Positions 1 to 8,237 of a stretch of 64,000 nt of DNA are shown piece after piece. Source of the DNA: Sulfitobacter albidus (GTDB taxonomy: Bacteria; Pseudomonadota; Alphaproteobacteria; Rhodobacterales; Rhodobacteraceae); contig NZ_CP073584.1 in assembly GCF_018200035.1 (NCBI RefSeq), forward strand, positions 1-64,000, written 5' to 3'. A program made the translations under genes and the position numbers. Under the pieces are notes generated by a model that saw only the letters and a program-made list of their open reading frames with translations, was not told the origin of the DNA and made no database searches. Positions within the stretch are counted from its first letter, which is position 1. Every line of letters begins with the position of its first letter.

Positions 1-1101
1 GATTTCGCGAAGTTCTTCGACTTGTATGAGAACCGTTTTCTCTCCCGGTGGAGCCTTGGCGTTCACCTGTTCTTGGGCTTCAAGCAGCTTGCGAAGTAGT
101 TCCTTCCTATAGGCAAAGAGGTAAGGACCAGGAATGGATGTCTCGGAGTCGCCAACGAACGTTACGGAGCCGTTCCGCCGCTTGAAATCTCGAAATTCCC
201 TTTTTCGCTCGGGGTTTTGTGTTTCAGCCAGCTCGTCGCGCAAATCGAGAAGTGGTTCGAGCCACTCTTCGCCATTGTCGATCATCGCTTCCATCGCTTT
301 GTCTTTGGTCACGACGGTACACACCCAACAACCGAAACGGGAATTCCCACAGCTTTCAGTTTGCTTATCGACCACAAGCGGGCACTCTCCAGCTTGTGCA
401 TTCCGGTACATGGCGAGTAGGTCGCGGTTGTCAGAGCCCCAGGGCGACGGGTTTTGCAGCAGGAAAGCCCACACATCATCCACATTGAACGCCTCGATTG
501 GCGTGAACACAAAAGCCCCCGGTAAAGTGGAATGACGCGACAAAGCCGTTCCGTCAATTTTGTGCAGCGCCATCACCTGAGCTCGGGTTGCGCTTTCAGC
601 GGACCTCACACCCAAAACCATGACGACCTCGCCGTGCTCAGCAACACGGTTCTTGATAAAGGCATTGGCCGGATCAATTTTCAGCCGTTCCGTGCACCAT
701 CGGAAGCGTTTCGAAGGAGCAGGGTATCCACGTCCAATCAGATTTACCCAAAAACTGTCAGAAGTCTCCGGAACCACTTTTTGCGCGGTGATTGGCATAT
801 TCTGATCTGCCGCTGCTGCGTTAATCGCGGCCAACGTGTCATCGATGTAGTTTACGATGACCGGCGTCTCGACAAGGGTGTCTGAGCTCAAGACAAAGAT
901 CTCTTTGCGCCGTTCATCCTCCGGAAGCGCACTTACGGCACTCCATATCAGCTGTAGGGCGCAAGTTGAGTCTTTTCCGCCACTGTATCCGATCACCCAT
1001 GGCCGGTTGTCAGCAGTGTAAACGGCACGGATGTGATTTTGCAGGGCGGCGAGATCGATTCCTGCTTTTTTTTCCAAGTTTGTATCTGTGGTTGCTGTCA
1101 T
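1..1101 (-). CDS. dndC: DndC, DNA phosphorothioation ATP-pyrophosphatase (C-terminus beyond window)
   Basis: DndC activates DNA for replacement of a non-bridging phosphate oxygen by sulfur, using a PAPS-reductase/PP-loop fold and a 4Fe-4S cluster. The 367 visible residues start at the ATG that overlaps the dndB stop (ATGA). They contain the PP-loop SGGKDST at about 40-46, RWCTERLK near 134, and a cysteine cluster CGNSRFGCWVC near 252-262, the expected cluster ligands. The reading frame runs open off position 1, so roughly the last quarter of the usual length (about 490-540 aa) is outside. It is cotranscribed with dndB; dndD and a dndE-like gene lie at the opposite end of the window in matching orientation. 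No dndA cysteine desulfurase is present, so a chromosomal IscS probably supplies sulfur (inference). Confidence 0.93.
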   Translation of the reverse strand, partial: MTATTDTNLEKKAGIDLAALQNHIRAVYTADNRPWVIGYSGGKDSTCALQLIWSAVSALPEDERRKEIFVLSSDTLVETPVIVNYIDDTLAAINAAAADQNMPITAQKVVPETSDSFWVNLIGRGYPAPSKRFRWCTERLKIDPANAFIKNRVAEHGEVVMVLGVRSAESATRAQVMALHKIDGTALSRHSTLPGAFVFTPIEAFNVDDVWAFLLQNPSPWGSDNRDLLAMYRNAQAGECPLVVDKQTESCGNSRFGCWVCTVVTKDKAMEAMIDNGEEWLEPLLDLRDELAETQNPERKREFRDFKRRNGSVTFVGDSETSIPGPYLFAYRKELLRKLLEAQEQVNAKAPPGEKTVLIQVEELREI

Positions 1102-2203
1102 GCGACGACTTTCTCCTCAGCTAATGATGCGAGATAGTCGTCTTCATTCGCCTGCTCTTTTTCGGTTAGTGGCAAGCCTGCCGCGTCAATCAGGACGTTT
1201 GTCGCCAGATGTACGGATTTTGCACTGCCATCCATGCCACGCGCGCCCATCACGCGGGGCGCCACAGTTGCGCATTGCGCTTGCTCCAATTGATCTCTGC
1301 AAGGCCTGACAAACTTTCCGTCCACTCATCCGGCTTTGCTGCGATCAGGCGCGCACCCAAAGCGCCAAAGGCTTGGAGCATGACGCCATGGGCATGGACC
1401 GTTTCTTTGCGCAAATCACCCGCTGTTGTCGTACCTCGCATCAATTTTTGCCAGTCTGGTATTACTTCAGAGACTTGCCTCCAATAAGCGATCACAGTGC
1501 TTTCGGTGTCTTCACCAAACCGGTCCGCTTCTTGTCCAGCCAGCCATTTGTTGGCTTGATTCAGACTGGACAAGGTGAAGAGCTTTTTGGCTCGGTTTGA
1601 GAGCGACGTTTTTTCTAATTCAATGAATTCCTGAAAGAACGGGATTTCCTCCAGCACTCGGGTGCTCAAGCGTGCTAGTGGGTTCCTGCGGTCATAAAGG
1701 ACATTTAGCGATCCAGATGGGCGCACTGCATTTTTGTTTAGGTCTGCGAACATTTGCTGGCAGCGCCCCAACCCTTCATCAACAAAGAGCACTACTGAAA
1801 TCGTTTCGTTTTCAAGCTTGGGCCGCGTTTTGAGAGCCTCTTCAATTGCCGCGCGGCGATGTTGTCCGTCATTCAAGATGATACTAGCTGTCATTGAAAG
1901 CCTGAGCTCGCCGACATTGCGGAACTGTAGGCTGTCGTTGGCAGGAGAAAACTCTAAATCACCGTCCACAGATGCGCAGAGCGACGAAAGGGTATATTCT
2001 TCGAAGTTTTCCGAGAGATAGGATGCGATTTGGGGAACGCGCACATTTGACAAAACGCGTTGAGCGCGCAGGTCTGCGGGCAGTTCCTGGCTGTCGAATT
2101 CGAAAATCTTTGGCACCATCTTAAGTGGCACCATGATCACATAATATTCGGTTCCAGCTTGGACGCCGCGTATTGCTGCAAAATTGTAGAAATTACCACT
2201 CAT
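1098..2203 (-). CDS. dndB: DndB, DGQHR-domain regulator of phosphorothioation (frameshifted near C-terminus)
   Basis: DndB is the DGQHR-domain protein of dnd operons; in Salmonella it represses the operon promoter. I chose the ATG at 2203 because GGGGGT precedes it closely. The DGQHR motif is followed by the usual FADLNKNAVRPS segment. The zero frame stops at 1250 just after NAQLWRPA, about 50 residues short. The -1 frame then carries on without a break as PRVMGARGMDGSAKSVHLATN... to a TGA at 1098 that overlaps the dndC ATG. Adding one C to the CCCC run at about 1255-1258 restores a 368-aa protein of normal DndB length. So the gene is either decayed by one deletion or miscalled in a homopolymer. 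A start far upstream (2572) is open but would cover the divergent promoter region. Confidence 0.88.
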
Positions 2204-2226
2204 GAGACCCCCTTTGTCGCTAAAAT

Positions 2227-2257
2227 GGAAGTCTATGGAAGTCTGCTGGGAAGTCAA
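2227..2257 (-). promoter_or_regulatory. dnd operon promoter with three GGAAGTC direct repeats
   Basis: On the minus strand TTGACT (2257-2252) and TAGACT (2235-2230) are spaced by 16 bases, about 27 bases upstream of the dndB ATG. On the plus strand the same stretch holds GGAAGTC three times (2227-2233, 2237-2243, 2249-2255), that is, overlapping both promoter elements. Since DndB family members repress their own operon, these repeats are a reasonable operator candidate (inference). An AAGCCCG/CGGGCTT hairpin lies farther up at about 2393-2411, between the divergent genes. Confidence 0.5.
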
Positions 2258-2460
2258 CAGCAATCGGGCCAACGGTCCCAGTGATATGTCACGTGGAGGC
2301 ACCCTCCGACGCGATAGTTTATTTTGCCGAGAGACACGAGCAATTTCGGTGCTATGTCCCATGCCTCCCTCATAAAAGAGCCAGAGAAAGGGAAGCCCGA
2401 TTGCCGGGCTTGAAAGGATAGAGAGAGTCTCATCCGGGCCCGTCCAAAAGGACGAAACCC

Positions 2461-4641
2461 ATGGCAAAATCCCAAACCAAAGCAAAGACAAAGAAGCAGC
2501 CGGTGGCCGCAAAAGCTGCAGCCGCCTCAGCGACAGCGATCGCAATGACACAAGATCTGCGCATGATCCCACTCGATCAATTGGAGTTCAGCCCGCTCAA
2601 TGTGCGTAAAGTTGCGGCGAGCGACGCTGATGACGCAGAACTGCTCGCCAGCATTCGTGAAAATGGCATCAAACAGAACTTGGTCGTCCATGCGTTGTCT
2701 GGCGCAAAATTCGCAGTGGATGCAGGTGGTCGTCGTCTGAAGGCGCTCAAGCAGCTAGCCTGTGATGGCATCATTCCGAACGATCACCCTGTCTCGTGTT
2801 TGGTAGAAGACGAGCAAAACGCGACTGTCACTTCGGCGACGGAAAACCTCCAGCGCGCCGCGATGCACCCTGCTGATCAGTTCGAAGCATTTGCGCAGAT
2901 GATTGCCGAGGGCCGCAAGGAAGACGACATCGCGCTCAAATTTGGGGTCAGTGTTGATCTCGTACGCCGTCGTCTCAAATTGGCCCGCATCGCACCGGAA
3001 CTCATCGAGCAGTTCCGCGCAGGTGAGATGACATTGGAATGCGTCATGGCGTTCACGTTGACCGATGACCATGATCGGCAAATGACCGTTTGGAACGCGG
3101 TCAAAGACAGCTATCACATCCATCCGCAGTCCATCAAACGCCAGCTGACCGAGACGGCACATTCTGCCAGTTCAAGCATCGGGCGCTTTGTCGGCATTGA
3201 GGCCTATGAAGCAGCAGGCGGCATTCTGTTGCGTGACCTCTTCGACGATAACGCCGCAGCGCACATGGAGAATCCTGAGCTTCTGGAACGTCTTGCTGTT
3301 GAAAAACTTCAAGACGCGGCAAAGGTTTTTGAGGCTGATTGGAAGTGGGTCGAAGTGCACCTTTCCGTCGACTATGGTGCCTTCCGCAGTTTTGGGAGCG
3401 TCTATCCACAAGACATCGAACCTGATGCTGACCTGCTTGCCGAAGAGAATGCTCTGATTGCACGAGAAGAAGAACTGGCAGCGTCCAATGATGGTGCGGA
3501 TTTGACGGATGCCGAGGCAGATGAGTATTACGCGATTGAGCCGCGGCTGCGCGAAATTGAAGCCTTGCAGAAGGCGCGTCAGCCTTATGCGTCGGCTGAT
3601 CAAGCGATCGCGGGGTGTGTCGTCACGATTGGTCATGACGGCGCATTGCGGGTCGAGAAAGGTTTGGTGCGCCCCGAGGACATTCCCGTCGCTGCGGAAC
3701 CAACTGAAGATCCGGAAGATGGTGATGCAGAGATTTCTGTTACTCGCCCGAAAGTTACCCCTCCGACGTCCTCAGCACCCGTTCCGGTGTCAGATCCAGC
3801 AACAACGCTGCGCAAAGCAGACGGCATCTCAGCAAGCCTCGCAGATGACCTGCGTGCATCGCGCCAGCATATTCTGCGCGCACATTTGGCCGCAGATTAC
3901 GGTGTGGCGTTTGATGCTATGCTCTATGCGTTGTGCGAACAGGCGCTGTCTCGGTCCTACGGGACAGAGGCACTCAATATCTCAATTGGTCCGTTCCTGG
4001 CGCAAAACCGCGAAACGCTGCACCAAGATACGGTCGCCCAAAAGATGCTGGATGCATTGGAACAGGACCTTGCGGTCGAGTGGATGGCGATGGAGAAACC
4101 TGATGATTTTCGCGCGATGTCAGCACTCCCCCTGCCCCAAAAGCAATCTCTGTTCGCTTGGGCCGTCGGTCTTGCGATCAAACCGCAGCTTCTCTCTGAC
4201 AATCACCCTACCCCGATCATCGAGGAAATCGGTGCGCGTTTGGACGTTGATGTAGCTGCCTGTTGGCGCCCGACGGCTTCGACATATTGGGGCCGGGTCA
4301 ACAAAGGCCATGCAGTCTCAATGGCACGCAAGCTTGTCGGTGACGATTATGCCGAGGAACGCAGCAGAGAACGCAAAGGCGATATTGCGGCCGCGATGGA
4401 ACGTGCATTCGCCGAGAGTGCCTCCGAAACAGAAGGCTTTGACGCATTAGTTGCCACCAAAACGGCCCGCTGGCTTCCAGACGGTATGGCATTCAAAGGC
4501 GTCGATGATCTGGTGGAGACGTCCAGTTCGCCAAGTACTTCAGACGTTGATCCAGCAGAAGATGACGGTGAAATAGCTCCAGATGCGGAAGATACCGCAC
4601 CGGATGTGTTGCCAGCGTTCTTAAGCGAAACAGCAGCATAG
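2461..4641 (+). CDS. Large ParB/Spo0J-type nuclease-domain protein (plasmid backbone)
   Basis: A 726-aa protein. After a Lys/Ala-rich tail it has a ParB N-terminal domain at about 30-130 (PLDQLEFSPLNVRK, DAGGRRLKALKQL, TATENLQRA-like segment TSATENLQRAAMHP) and then a helix-turn-helix KorB-like region (DDIALKFGVSVDLVRRRLKLARIAPE). The long C-terminal half is acidic and unassigned. Proteins of this size are widespread on alphaproteobacterial conjugative plasmids next to DUF3768 and strawberry-notch genes, as here; they are distinct from the partition protein RepB at 14116. The exact role is unknown; CTP-binding ParB-like DNA binding is a family-based guess. A strong hairpin terminator follows at 4672. 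Confidence 0.85.
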   Translation: MAKSQTKAKTKKQPVAAKAAAASATAIAMTQDLRMIPLDQLEFSPLNVRKVAASDADDAELLASIRENGIKQNLVVHALSGAKFAVDAGGRRLKALKQLACDGIIPNDHPVSCLVEDEQNATVTSATENLQRAAMHPADQFEAFAQMIAEGRKEDDIALKFGVSVDLVRRRLKLARIAPELIEQFRAGEMTLECVMAFTLTDDHDRQMTVWNAVKDSYHIHPQSIKRQLTETAHSASSSIGRFVGIEAYEAAGGILLRDLFDDNAAAHMENPELLERLAVEKLQDAAKVFEADWKWVEVHLSVDYGAFRSFGSVYPQDIEPDADLLAEENALIAREEELAASNDGADLTDAEADEYYAIEPRLREIEALQKARQPYASADQAIAGCVVTIGHDGALRVEKGLVRPEDIPVAAEPTEDPEDGDAEISVTRPKVTPPTSSAPVPVSDPATTLRKADGISASLADDLRASRQHILRAHLAADYGVAFDAMLYALCEQALSRSYGTEALNISIGPFLAQNRETLHQDTVAQKMLDALEQDLAVEWMAMEKPDDFRAMSALPLPQKQSLFAWAVGLAIKPQLLSDNHPTPIIEEIGARLDVDVAACWRPTASTYWGRVNKGHAVSMARKLVGDDYAEERSRERKGDIAAAMERAFAESASETEGFDALVATKTARWLPDGMAFKGVDDLVETSSSPSTSDVDPAEDDGEIAPDAEDTAPDVLPAFLSETAA

Positions 4642-4671
4642 TCCCGAACTTCACGATAGCATTATCTATCT

Positions 4672-4702
4672 GGGCCGCCCTTGGAAAAAGGGCGGCCCTT
4701 TC
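4672..4702 (+). terminator. GC-rich hairpin terminator after the ParB-like gene
   Basis: GGGCCGCCCTT (4672-4682) pairs perfectly with AAGGGCGGCCC (4688-4698) around a five-base loop, followed by TTTCTGTCTT. It lies 30 bases after the stop and 58 bases before the next ATG. Confidence 0.75.
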
Positions 4703-4759
4703 TGTCTTGCAGGCGCCGTAAGCTGAAATTGGTTCAGCTCGCCTGCAAGGAGACGAACC

Positions 4760-5140
4760 ATGACCGCTGTATTGCAAAACAACCCAACGACAGAGGCCGC
4801 AACGATCGCTGCCCAAAACGACGCATTCCGCAAATCGATCATGTTCTTCAACGATGCCGAAGATACGCCCAAAGGTCAGTTTGTGATGACTTCAGGCGTT
4901 GCCGCCATGGGTCCAGACGCGCGTCTGGCCGCCACGCGCCAAGTAGCGGCATTTGAGGCTTTCACGCCCGACAACGACCCCCACGGTTCGCATGAATTTG
5001 GCGCAGTTGAGGTCTTTGGCACAACGATCTGGTTCAAGGTAGATCTGTATGACGTCAATTATGAAATGGGTGCAGATGTGCCAACTGATCCAGAACAGAC
5101 CCGCCGTGTGTTGACCTTGCTTTTGCCATCAGAATACTGA
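4760..5140 (+). CDS. DUF3768 family protein
   Basis: A 126-aa protein with the DUF3768 signature: NDAFRKS near the N-terminus, then VMTSGVAAMGPDARLAATRQVAAFEAFTPDNDPHGSHEFGAVEV and the closing TRRVLTLLLPSEY. The family is common on Rhodobacterales and Rhizobiales plasmids and has no known function. It is preceded by an AAGGAG-like site (gcaaggagacgaacc) and followed by its own hairpin. The length matches the family. It is read in the same direction as the neighbouring ParB-like and strawberry-notch genes but is separated from both by hairpins, so it may be independently expressed. Confidence 0.85.
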   Translation: MTAVLQNNPTTEAATIAAQNDAFRKSIMFFNDAEDTPKGQFVMTSGVAAMGPDARLAATRQVAAFEAFTPDNDPHGSHEFGAVEVFGTTIWFKVDLYDVNYEMGADVPTDPEQTRRVLTLLLPSEY

Positions 5141-5169
5141 CTCCCCTCCCCTCCCGTTGATCAGATTTC

Positions 5170-5200
5170 AGGCCGCTCTCTGATTGAGGGCGGCCTTTTC
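5170..5200 (+). terminator. Hairpin terminator after DUF3768 gene
   Basis: AGGCCGC-T-CTC pairs with GAG-G-GCGGCCT (5170-5196) around TGATT, followed by TTTTCC. It resembles the hairpin at 4672 and sits about 60 bases before the next ATG. Confidence 0.65.
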
Positions 5201-5258
5201 CGACTGGCGGATTTCAAAGCTCGAGATTGTCTCAGCAGCCGCCCGAGGAGGCCACAAA

Positions 5259-5555
5259 ATGGCACAAACACGGGACTACAAGATCACTCTCTATCCGGCG
5301 CATCGTGAAGGGGCATTTGTCGTTACCAAGTTCACGATGATGGACAGTTACCCCGAAAAGCAGCTGCAAGCCGCGGGAATGGACGACCTCATCGCGCAGG
5401 TTACCCATTTTGCGATGGAGCACGGCGAGGGCTGTCGTGCGTCCGTGCGGTGTCTCGCAGCCCGAAAGCCGCCGGGGTTCAAGAAGGCGACCGAGGATCT
5501 CTATTTCAACCTCGAGGATCGCACGGCCGAAAAATTCACCCGCCCGGCCGCCTGA
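5259..5555 (+). CDS. Conserved hypothetical 98-aa plasmid backbone protein
   Basis: I chose the ATG at 5259 because of the strong GAGGAGG site eight bases upstream; a longer reading from 5184 would overlap the terminator. The 98-aa soluble protein starts MAQTRDYKITLYPAHREGAF and has no membrane segment or motif I recognise. Its place between DUF3768 and the strawberry-notch gene is typical of these plasmid backbones, which supports it being real. Function unknown. Confidence 0.7.
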   Translation: MAQTRDYKITLYPAHREGAFVVTKFTMMDSYPEKQLQAAGMDDLIAQVTHFAMEHGEGCRASVRCLAARKPPGFKKATEDLYFNLEDRTAEKFTRPAA

Positions 5556-5577
5556 CATTCCCAAACCCACAATTTTA

Positions 5578-5602
5578 GGCGATCCGGATAAGCTGGATCG
5601 CC
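5578..5602 (+). terminator. Hairpin between the 98-aa gene and the helicase gene
   Basis: GGCGATCC (5578-5585) pairs with GGATCGCC (5595-5602) over a nine-base loop and is followed by TCCTTTTCC. It is the third such hairpin in 900 bases; it may terminate weakly or act as a processing site. Confidence 0.55.
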
Positions 5603-5636
5603 TCCTTTTCCTGCTTTCAGACATTGGAGACACGAC

Positions 5637-8237
5637 ATGAATGCACATCCCAAAACGGCTGCGCTTATCGACACTATTCACGCAAACCCGTCCTCCCACG
5701 ATACGGCGCATCGCCTGATCCACTCGGCAAACAGCCTGCTGCCACATTTTGAAACTGGCAAAACCATCGACGCCAAGGCGCTTCGTACGACGATGGAGGA
5801 CGCCTTCGACGCAAGCGACACCAGCGGTGCTTGGGTCTGGAAAGACGCCTATGACGCCGCCGAGATTGCTCAAATCATGATGATCTCGCGCTATGGCAGG
5901 TTGATGCAGAAGCAAGCCGCCTCCCCTGCCCAGTTTCTCAGCATGATTGAACGGTTGTCAGCACTTGCGCCCTCACACACACGACGCTCGGAGGACAGCG
6001 TCCGTTTGCAACAATTCTCGACCCCCTTGCCCCTTGCGGCAATTGTGGCTCAAGCTGCGGGGTTTCGCACCTCTGATCTGGTCCTCGAGCCATCTGCCGG
6101 TACGGGCATGCTTGCTGTTTTTGCTCAGGTCTCAGGCGCAAGATTTGCCTTGAATGAACTCGCTGATACCCGTCGCAAGGTGTTGCAGGCTCTTTTTGAG
6201 GGTGTTCCGATATCTAATCACGATGCCGCGTCTATCGACGACCGGCTTGATCGCGCGATCACACCCTCGGTCATTGTCATGAACCCGCCCTTCTCTGCCG
6301 CCCAACATGTCGACGGCAAGTTCCGCAAAGCAACCAGTCAGCATGTTCTGTCAGCTTTGGCACGGCTTGCCCCCGCTGGACGCCTCGTTGTGATCACGGG
6401 CGAAAGCTTCGCCCCAAAAACAAAGAGCCACCAGTCGACTTTCCGAAGCATTGGCGAAGTTGCGGATGTCGTCTTTTCGGCAGCCATTGCTGGCAAGGTC
6501 TTCGCACGACACGGCACGAGCATCGATACGCGGCTGACGGTCATCGACAAACGAAGCGCAGGCAATAATGCGGTAAAGGCTGACGTTGAAGACGTCTATC
6601 ATCCGCTCTGCGAAACCACCGATGATCTGCTGGCGGCCGTTCTGGCCCATTGCCCGGACCGTGCCGATAATGTGCCCCCCTGCCCTACAGGGGAGCGTCA
6701 GACCGCTCAAAAACCTGCGACACGCCTCAATCTGCAAGCATTGCGCGATGCTGCTCGCCAAGAAACCCGTAACCTCGCTGCAGAGCGCGCCAAGCACCCC
6801 TTCGACAGCGTCGATACCTGTACGCTTGTCTTTCAACCAAAGGACTGGACAGACCCCCAAGGCGCTTTGCAGGACGCAGTCTATGAGGATTATGCGCTGC
6901 AAGCCTTTGAGATTGAGGGGGCTGCCACGCACCCCACATCACTGGTGCAGTCAGCCGCTATGGCGTCAGTCCCGCCGCCGCTGCCCACCTATCAGCCCCT
7001 TTTGCCCGCGACGCTGAAACGTGACGGCGTATTGTCGGCTCCGCAGCTTGAAAGCGTCATTTATGCGGGGCACGCCCATGCCTGTCATCTGAAGGGCTGG
7101 TTTAAGCCAAGCGAAATCGCAGGGCAGCTTGTTGCTGCGGCCGAGACCGATGAAGGGGCATTCCGTCTGCGCAAAGGCTGGTTTCTCGGGGATGGAACTG
7201 GGTGTGGCAAAGGACGGCAAGTCGCAGGTGTCATCGTCGACAATTGGCTGCGTGGCCGTAAACGCGCGGTCTGGGTTTCAAAGAGTGATAAACTCATTGA
7301 AGACGCCAAACGCGACTGGATGGCTCTGGGTGGCCGTGAGAGCGATATCGTCCCGCTGTCGAAGTTTCGCCAAGGCAGCGACATTCGGCTGGCTGAAGGC
7401 ATCTTGTTTGTCACCTATGCCACGCTTCGTTCCGCTGAGCGCGAAGGCAAAGCCTCTCGTCTTGATCAGGTTGTTGCATGGCTTGGTGATGGGTTTGACG
7501 GTGTCATCGCATTCGATGAAAGCCACGCCATGGCGAATGCCGCAGAAGAGAAATCCGCACGCGGCGACAAGAAAGCGTCACAGCAAGGCCTTGCTGGCCT
7601 CGCATTGCAGAACGCCGTTCCAGATGCGCGTATCCTCTATGTTTCTGCCACTGGCGCGACAGTTGTCGGCAACCTCGCCTATGCATCCCGCCTTGGCCTC
7701 TGGGGCACCGGTGATTTCCCCTTCGTGACCCAAGCCGAATTCGTGTCCTCCATGGAAGCAGGCGGCATTGCGGCGATGGAGATGATTTCACGCGACCTCA
7801 AAGCCCTCGGGCTCTATCTCGCGCGATCCTTGTCCTATGCCGGTGTGGAATACGACATGCTTGTTCATGATCTGACGCCAGCCCAGGTCGCGATCTATGA
7901 CAGCTATGCAGACGCGTTTCAGATCATTCACAACAACCTTGAAGCAGCGCTAGAAGCATCTGGCATCTCGTCAGAGGGTGGGGCATTGAATCCGCAAGCC
8001 AAATCCGCAGCGCGATCAGCGTTTGAGAGCAATAAGCAGCGCTTTTTCAATCACTTAATCACCGCCATGAAGTGTCCGTCGCTGATTAAAGCCATCGAAG
8101 AGGATCTCGCGGCTGGTCATGCGACCGTCGTGCAAGTCGTTTCAACCAGCGAAGCACTGATGGAGCGCCGTCTTGATGAAATCCCCCTTCTGAGTGGCAT
8201 GATCTGCAAGTCGACATTACGCCGAGGGAATATGTGA
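5637..8237 (+). CDS. Strawberry-notch-type methylase/helicase, N-terminal part (frameshifted)
   Basis: The 866 residues hold an N-terminal SAM-dependent methyltransferase domain (LEPSAGTGMLAVFA near 150, VIVMNPPFS near 217) followed by the first RecA-like domain of a strawberry-notch helicase: Walker A-like GDGTGCGKGRQVAGV near 525 and DEAH-like VIAFDESHAMAN near 625. In related plasmids this is one protein of about 1450 aa that also includes the next reading frame. Here the frame runs into LLSGMICKSTLRRGNM and stops at 8237. Adding one C to the CCCCC run at about 8181-8185 restores SEWHDLQVDITPREYVMDYL and joins both halves. Role unknown; suggested in DNA modification or anti-restriction on transfer. 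It is either a real frameshift or a homopolymer miscall. Confidence 0.85.
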   Translation: MNAHPKTAALIDTIHANPSSHDTAHRLIHSANSLLPHFETGKTIDAKALRTTMEDAFDASDTSGAWVWKDAYDAAEIAQIMMISRYGRLMQKQAASPAQFLSMIERLSALAPSHTRRSEDSVRLQQFSTPLPLAAIVAQAAGFRTSDLVLEPSAGTGMLAVFAQVSGARFALNELADTRRKVLQALFEGVPISNHDAASIDDRLDRAITPSVIVMNPPFSAAQHVDGKFRKATSQHVLSALARLAPAGRLVVITGESFAPKTKSHQSTFRSIGEVADVVFSAAIAGKVFARHGTSIDTRLTVIDKRSAGNNAVKADVEDVYHPLCETTDDLLAAVLAHCPDRADNVPPCPTGERQTAQKPATRLNLQALRDAARQETRNLAAERAKHPFDSVDTCTLVFQPKDWTDPQGALQDAVYEDYALQAFEIEGAATHPTSLVQSAAMASVPPPLPTYQPLLPATLKRDGVLSAPQLESVIYAGHAHACHLKGWFKPSEIAGQLVAAAETDEGAFRLRKGWFLGDGTGCGKGRQVAGVIVDNWLRGRKRAVWVSKSDKLIEDAKRDWMALGGRESDIVPLSKFRQGSDIRLAEGILFVTYATLRSAEREGKASRLDQVVAWLGDGFDGVIAFDESHAMANAAEEKSARGDKKASQQGLAGLALQNAVPDARILYVSATGATVVGNLAYASRLGLWGTGDFPFVTQAEFVSSMEAGGIAAMEMISRDLKALGLYLARSLSYAGVEYDMLVHDLTPAQVAIYDSYADAFQIIHNNLEAALEASGISSEGGALNPQAKSAARSAFESNKQRFFNHLITAMKCPSLIKAIEEDLAAGHATVVQVVSTSEALMERRLDEIPLLSGMICKSTLRRGNM

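Noticed and set aside
1250..2572. Extended start of dndB at 2572
   Set aside because: It would translate the divergent promoter region and the extra N-terminus has no resemblance to DndB; the ATG at 2203 has a good ribosome site.
5232..5915. Minus-strand open frame of 227 codons
   Set aside because: Antisense to the 98-aa gene, a hairpin terminator and the start of the strawberry-notch gene.
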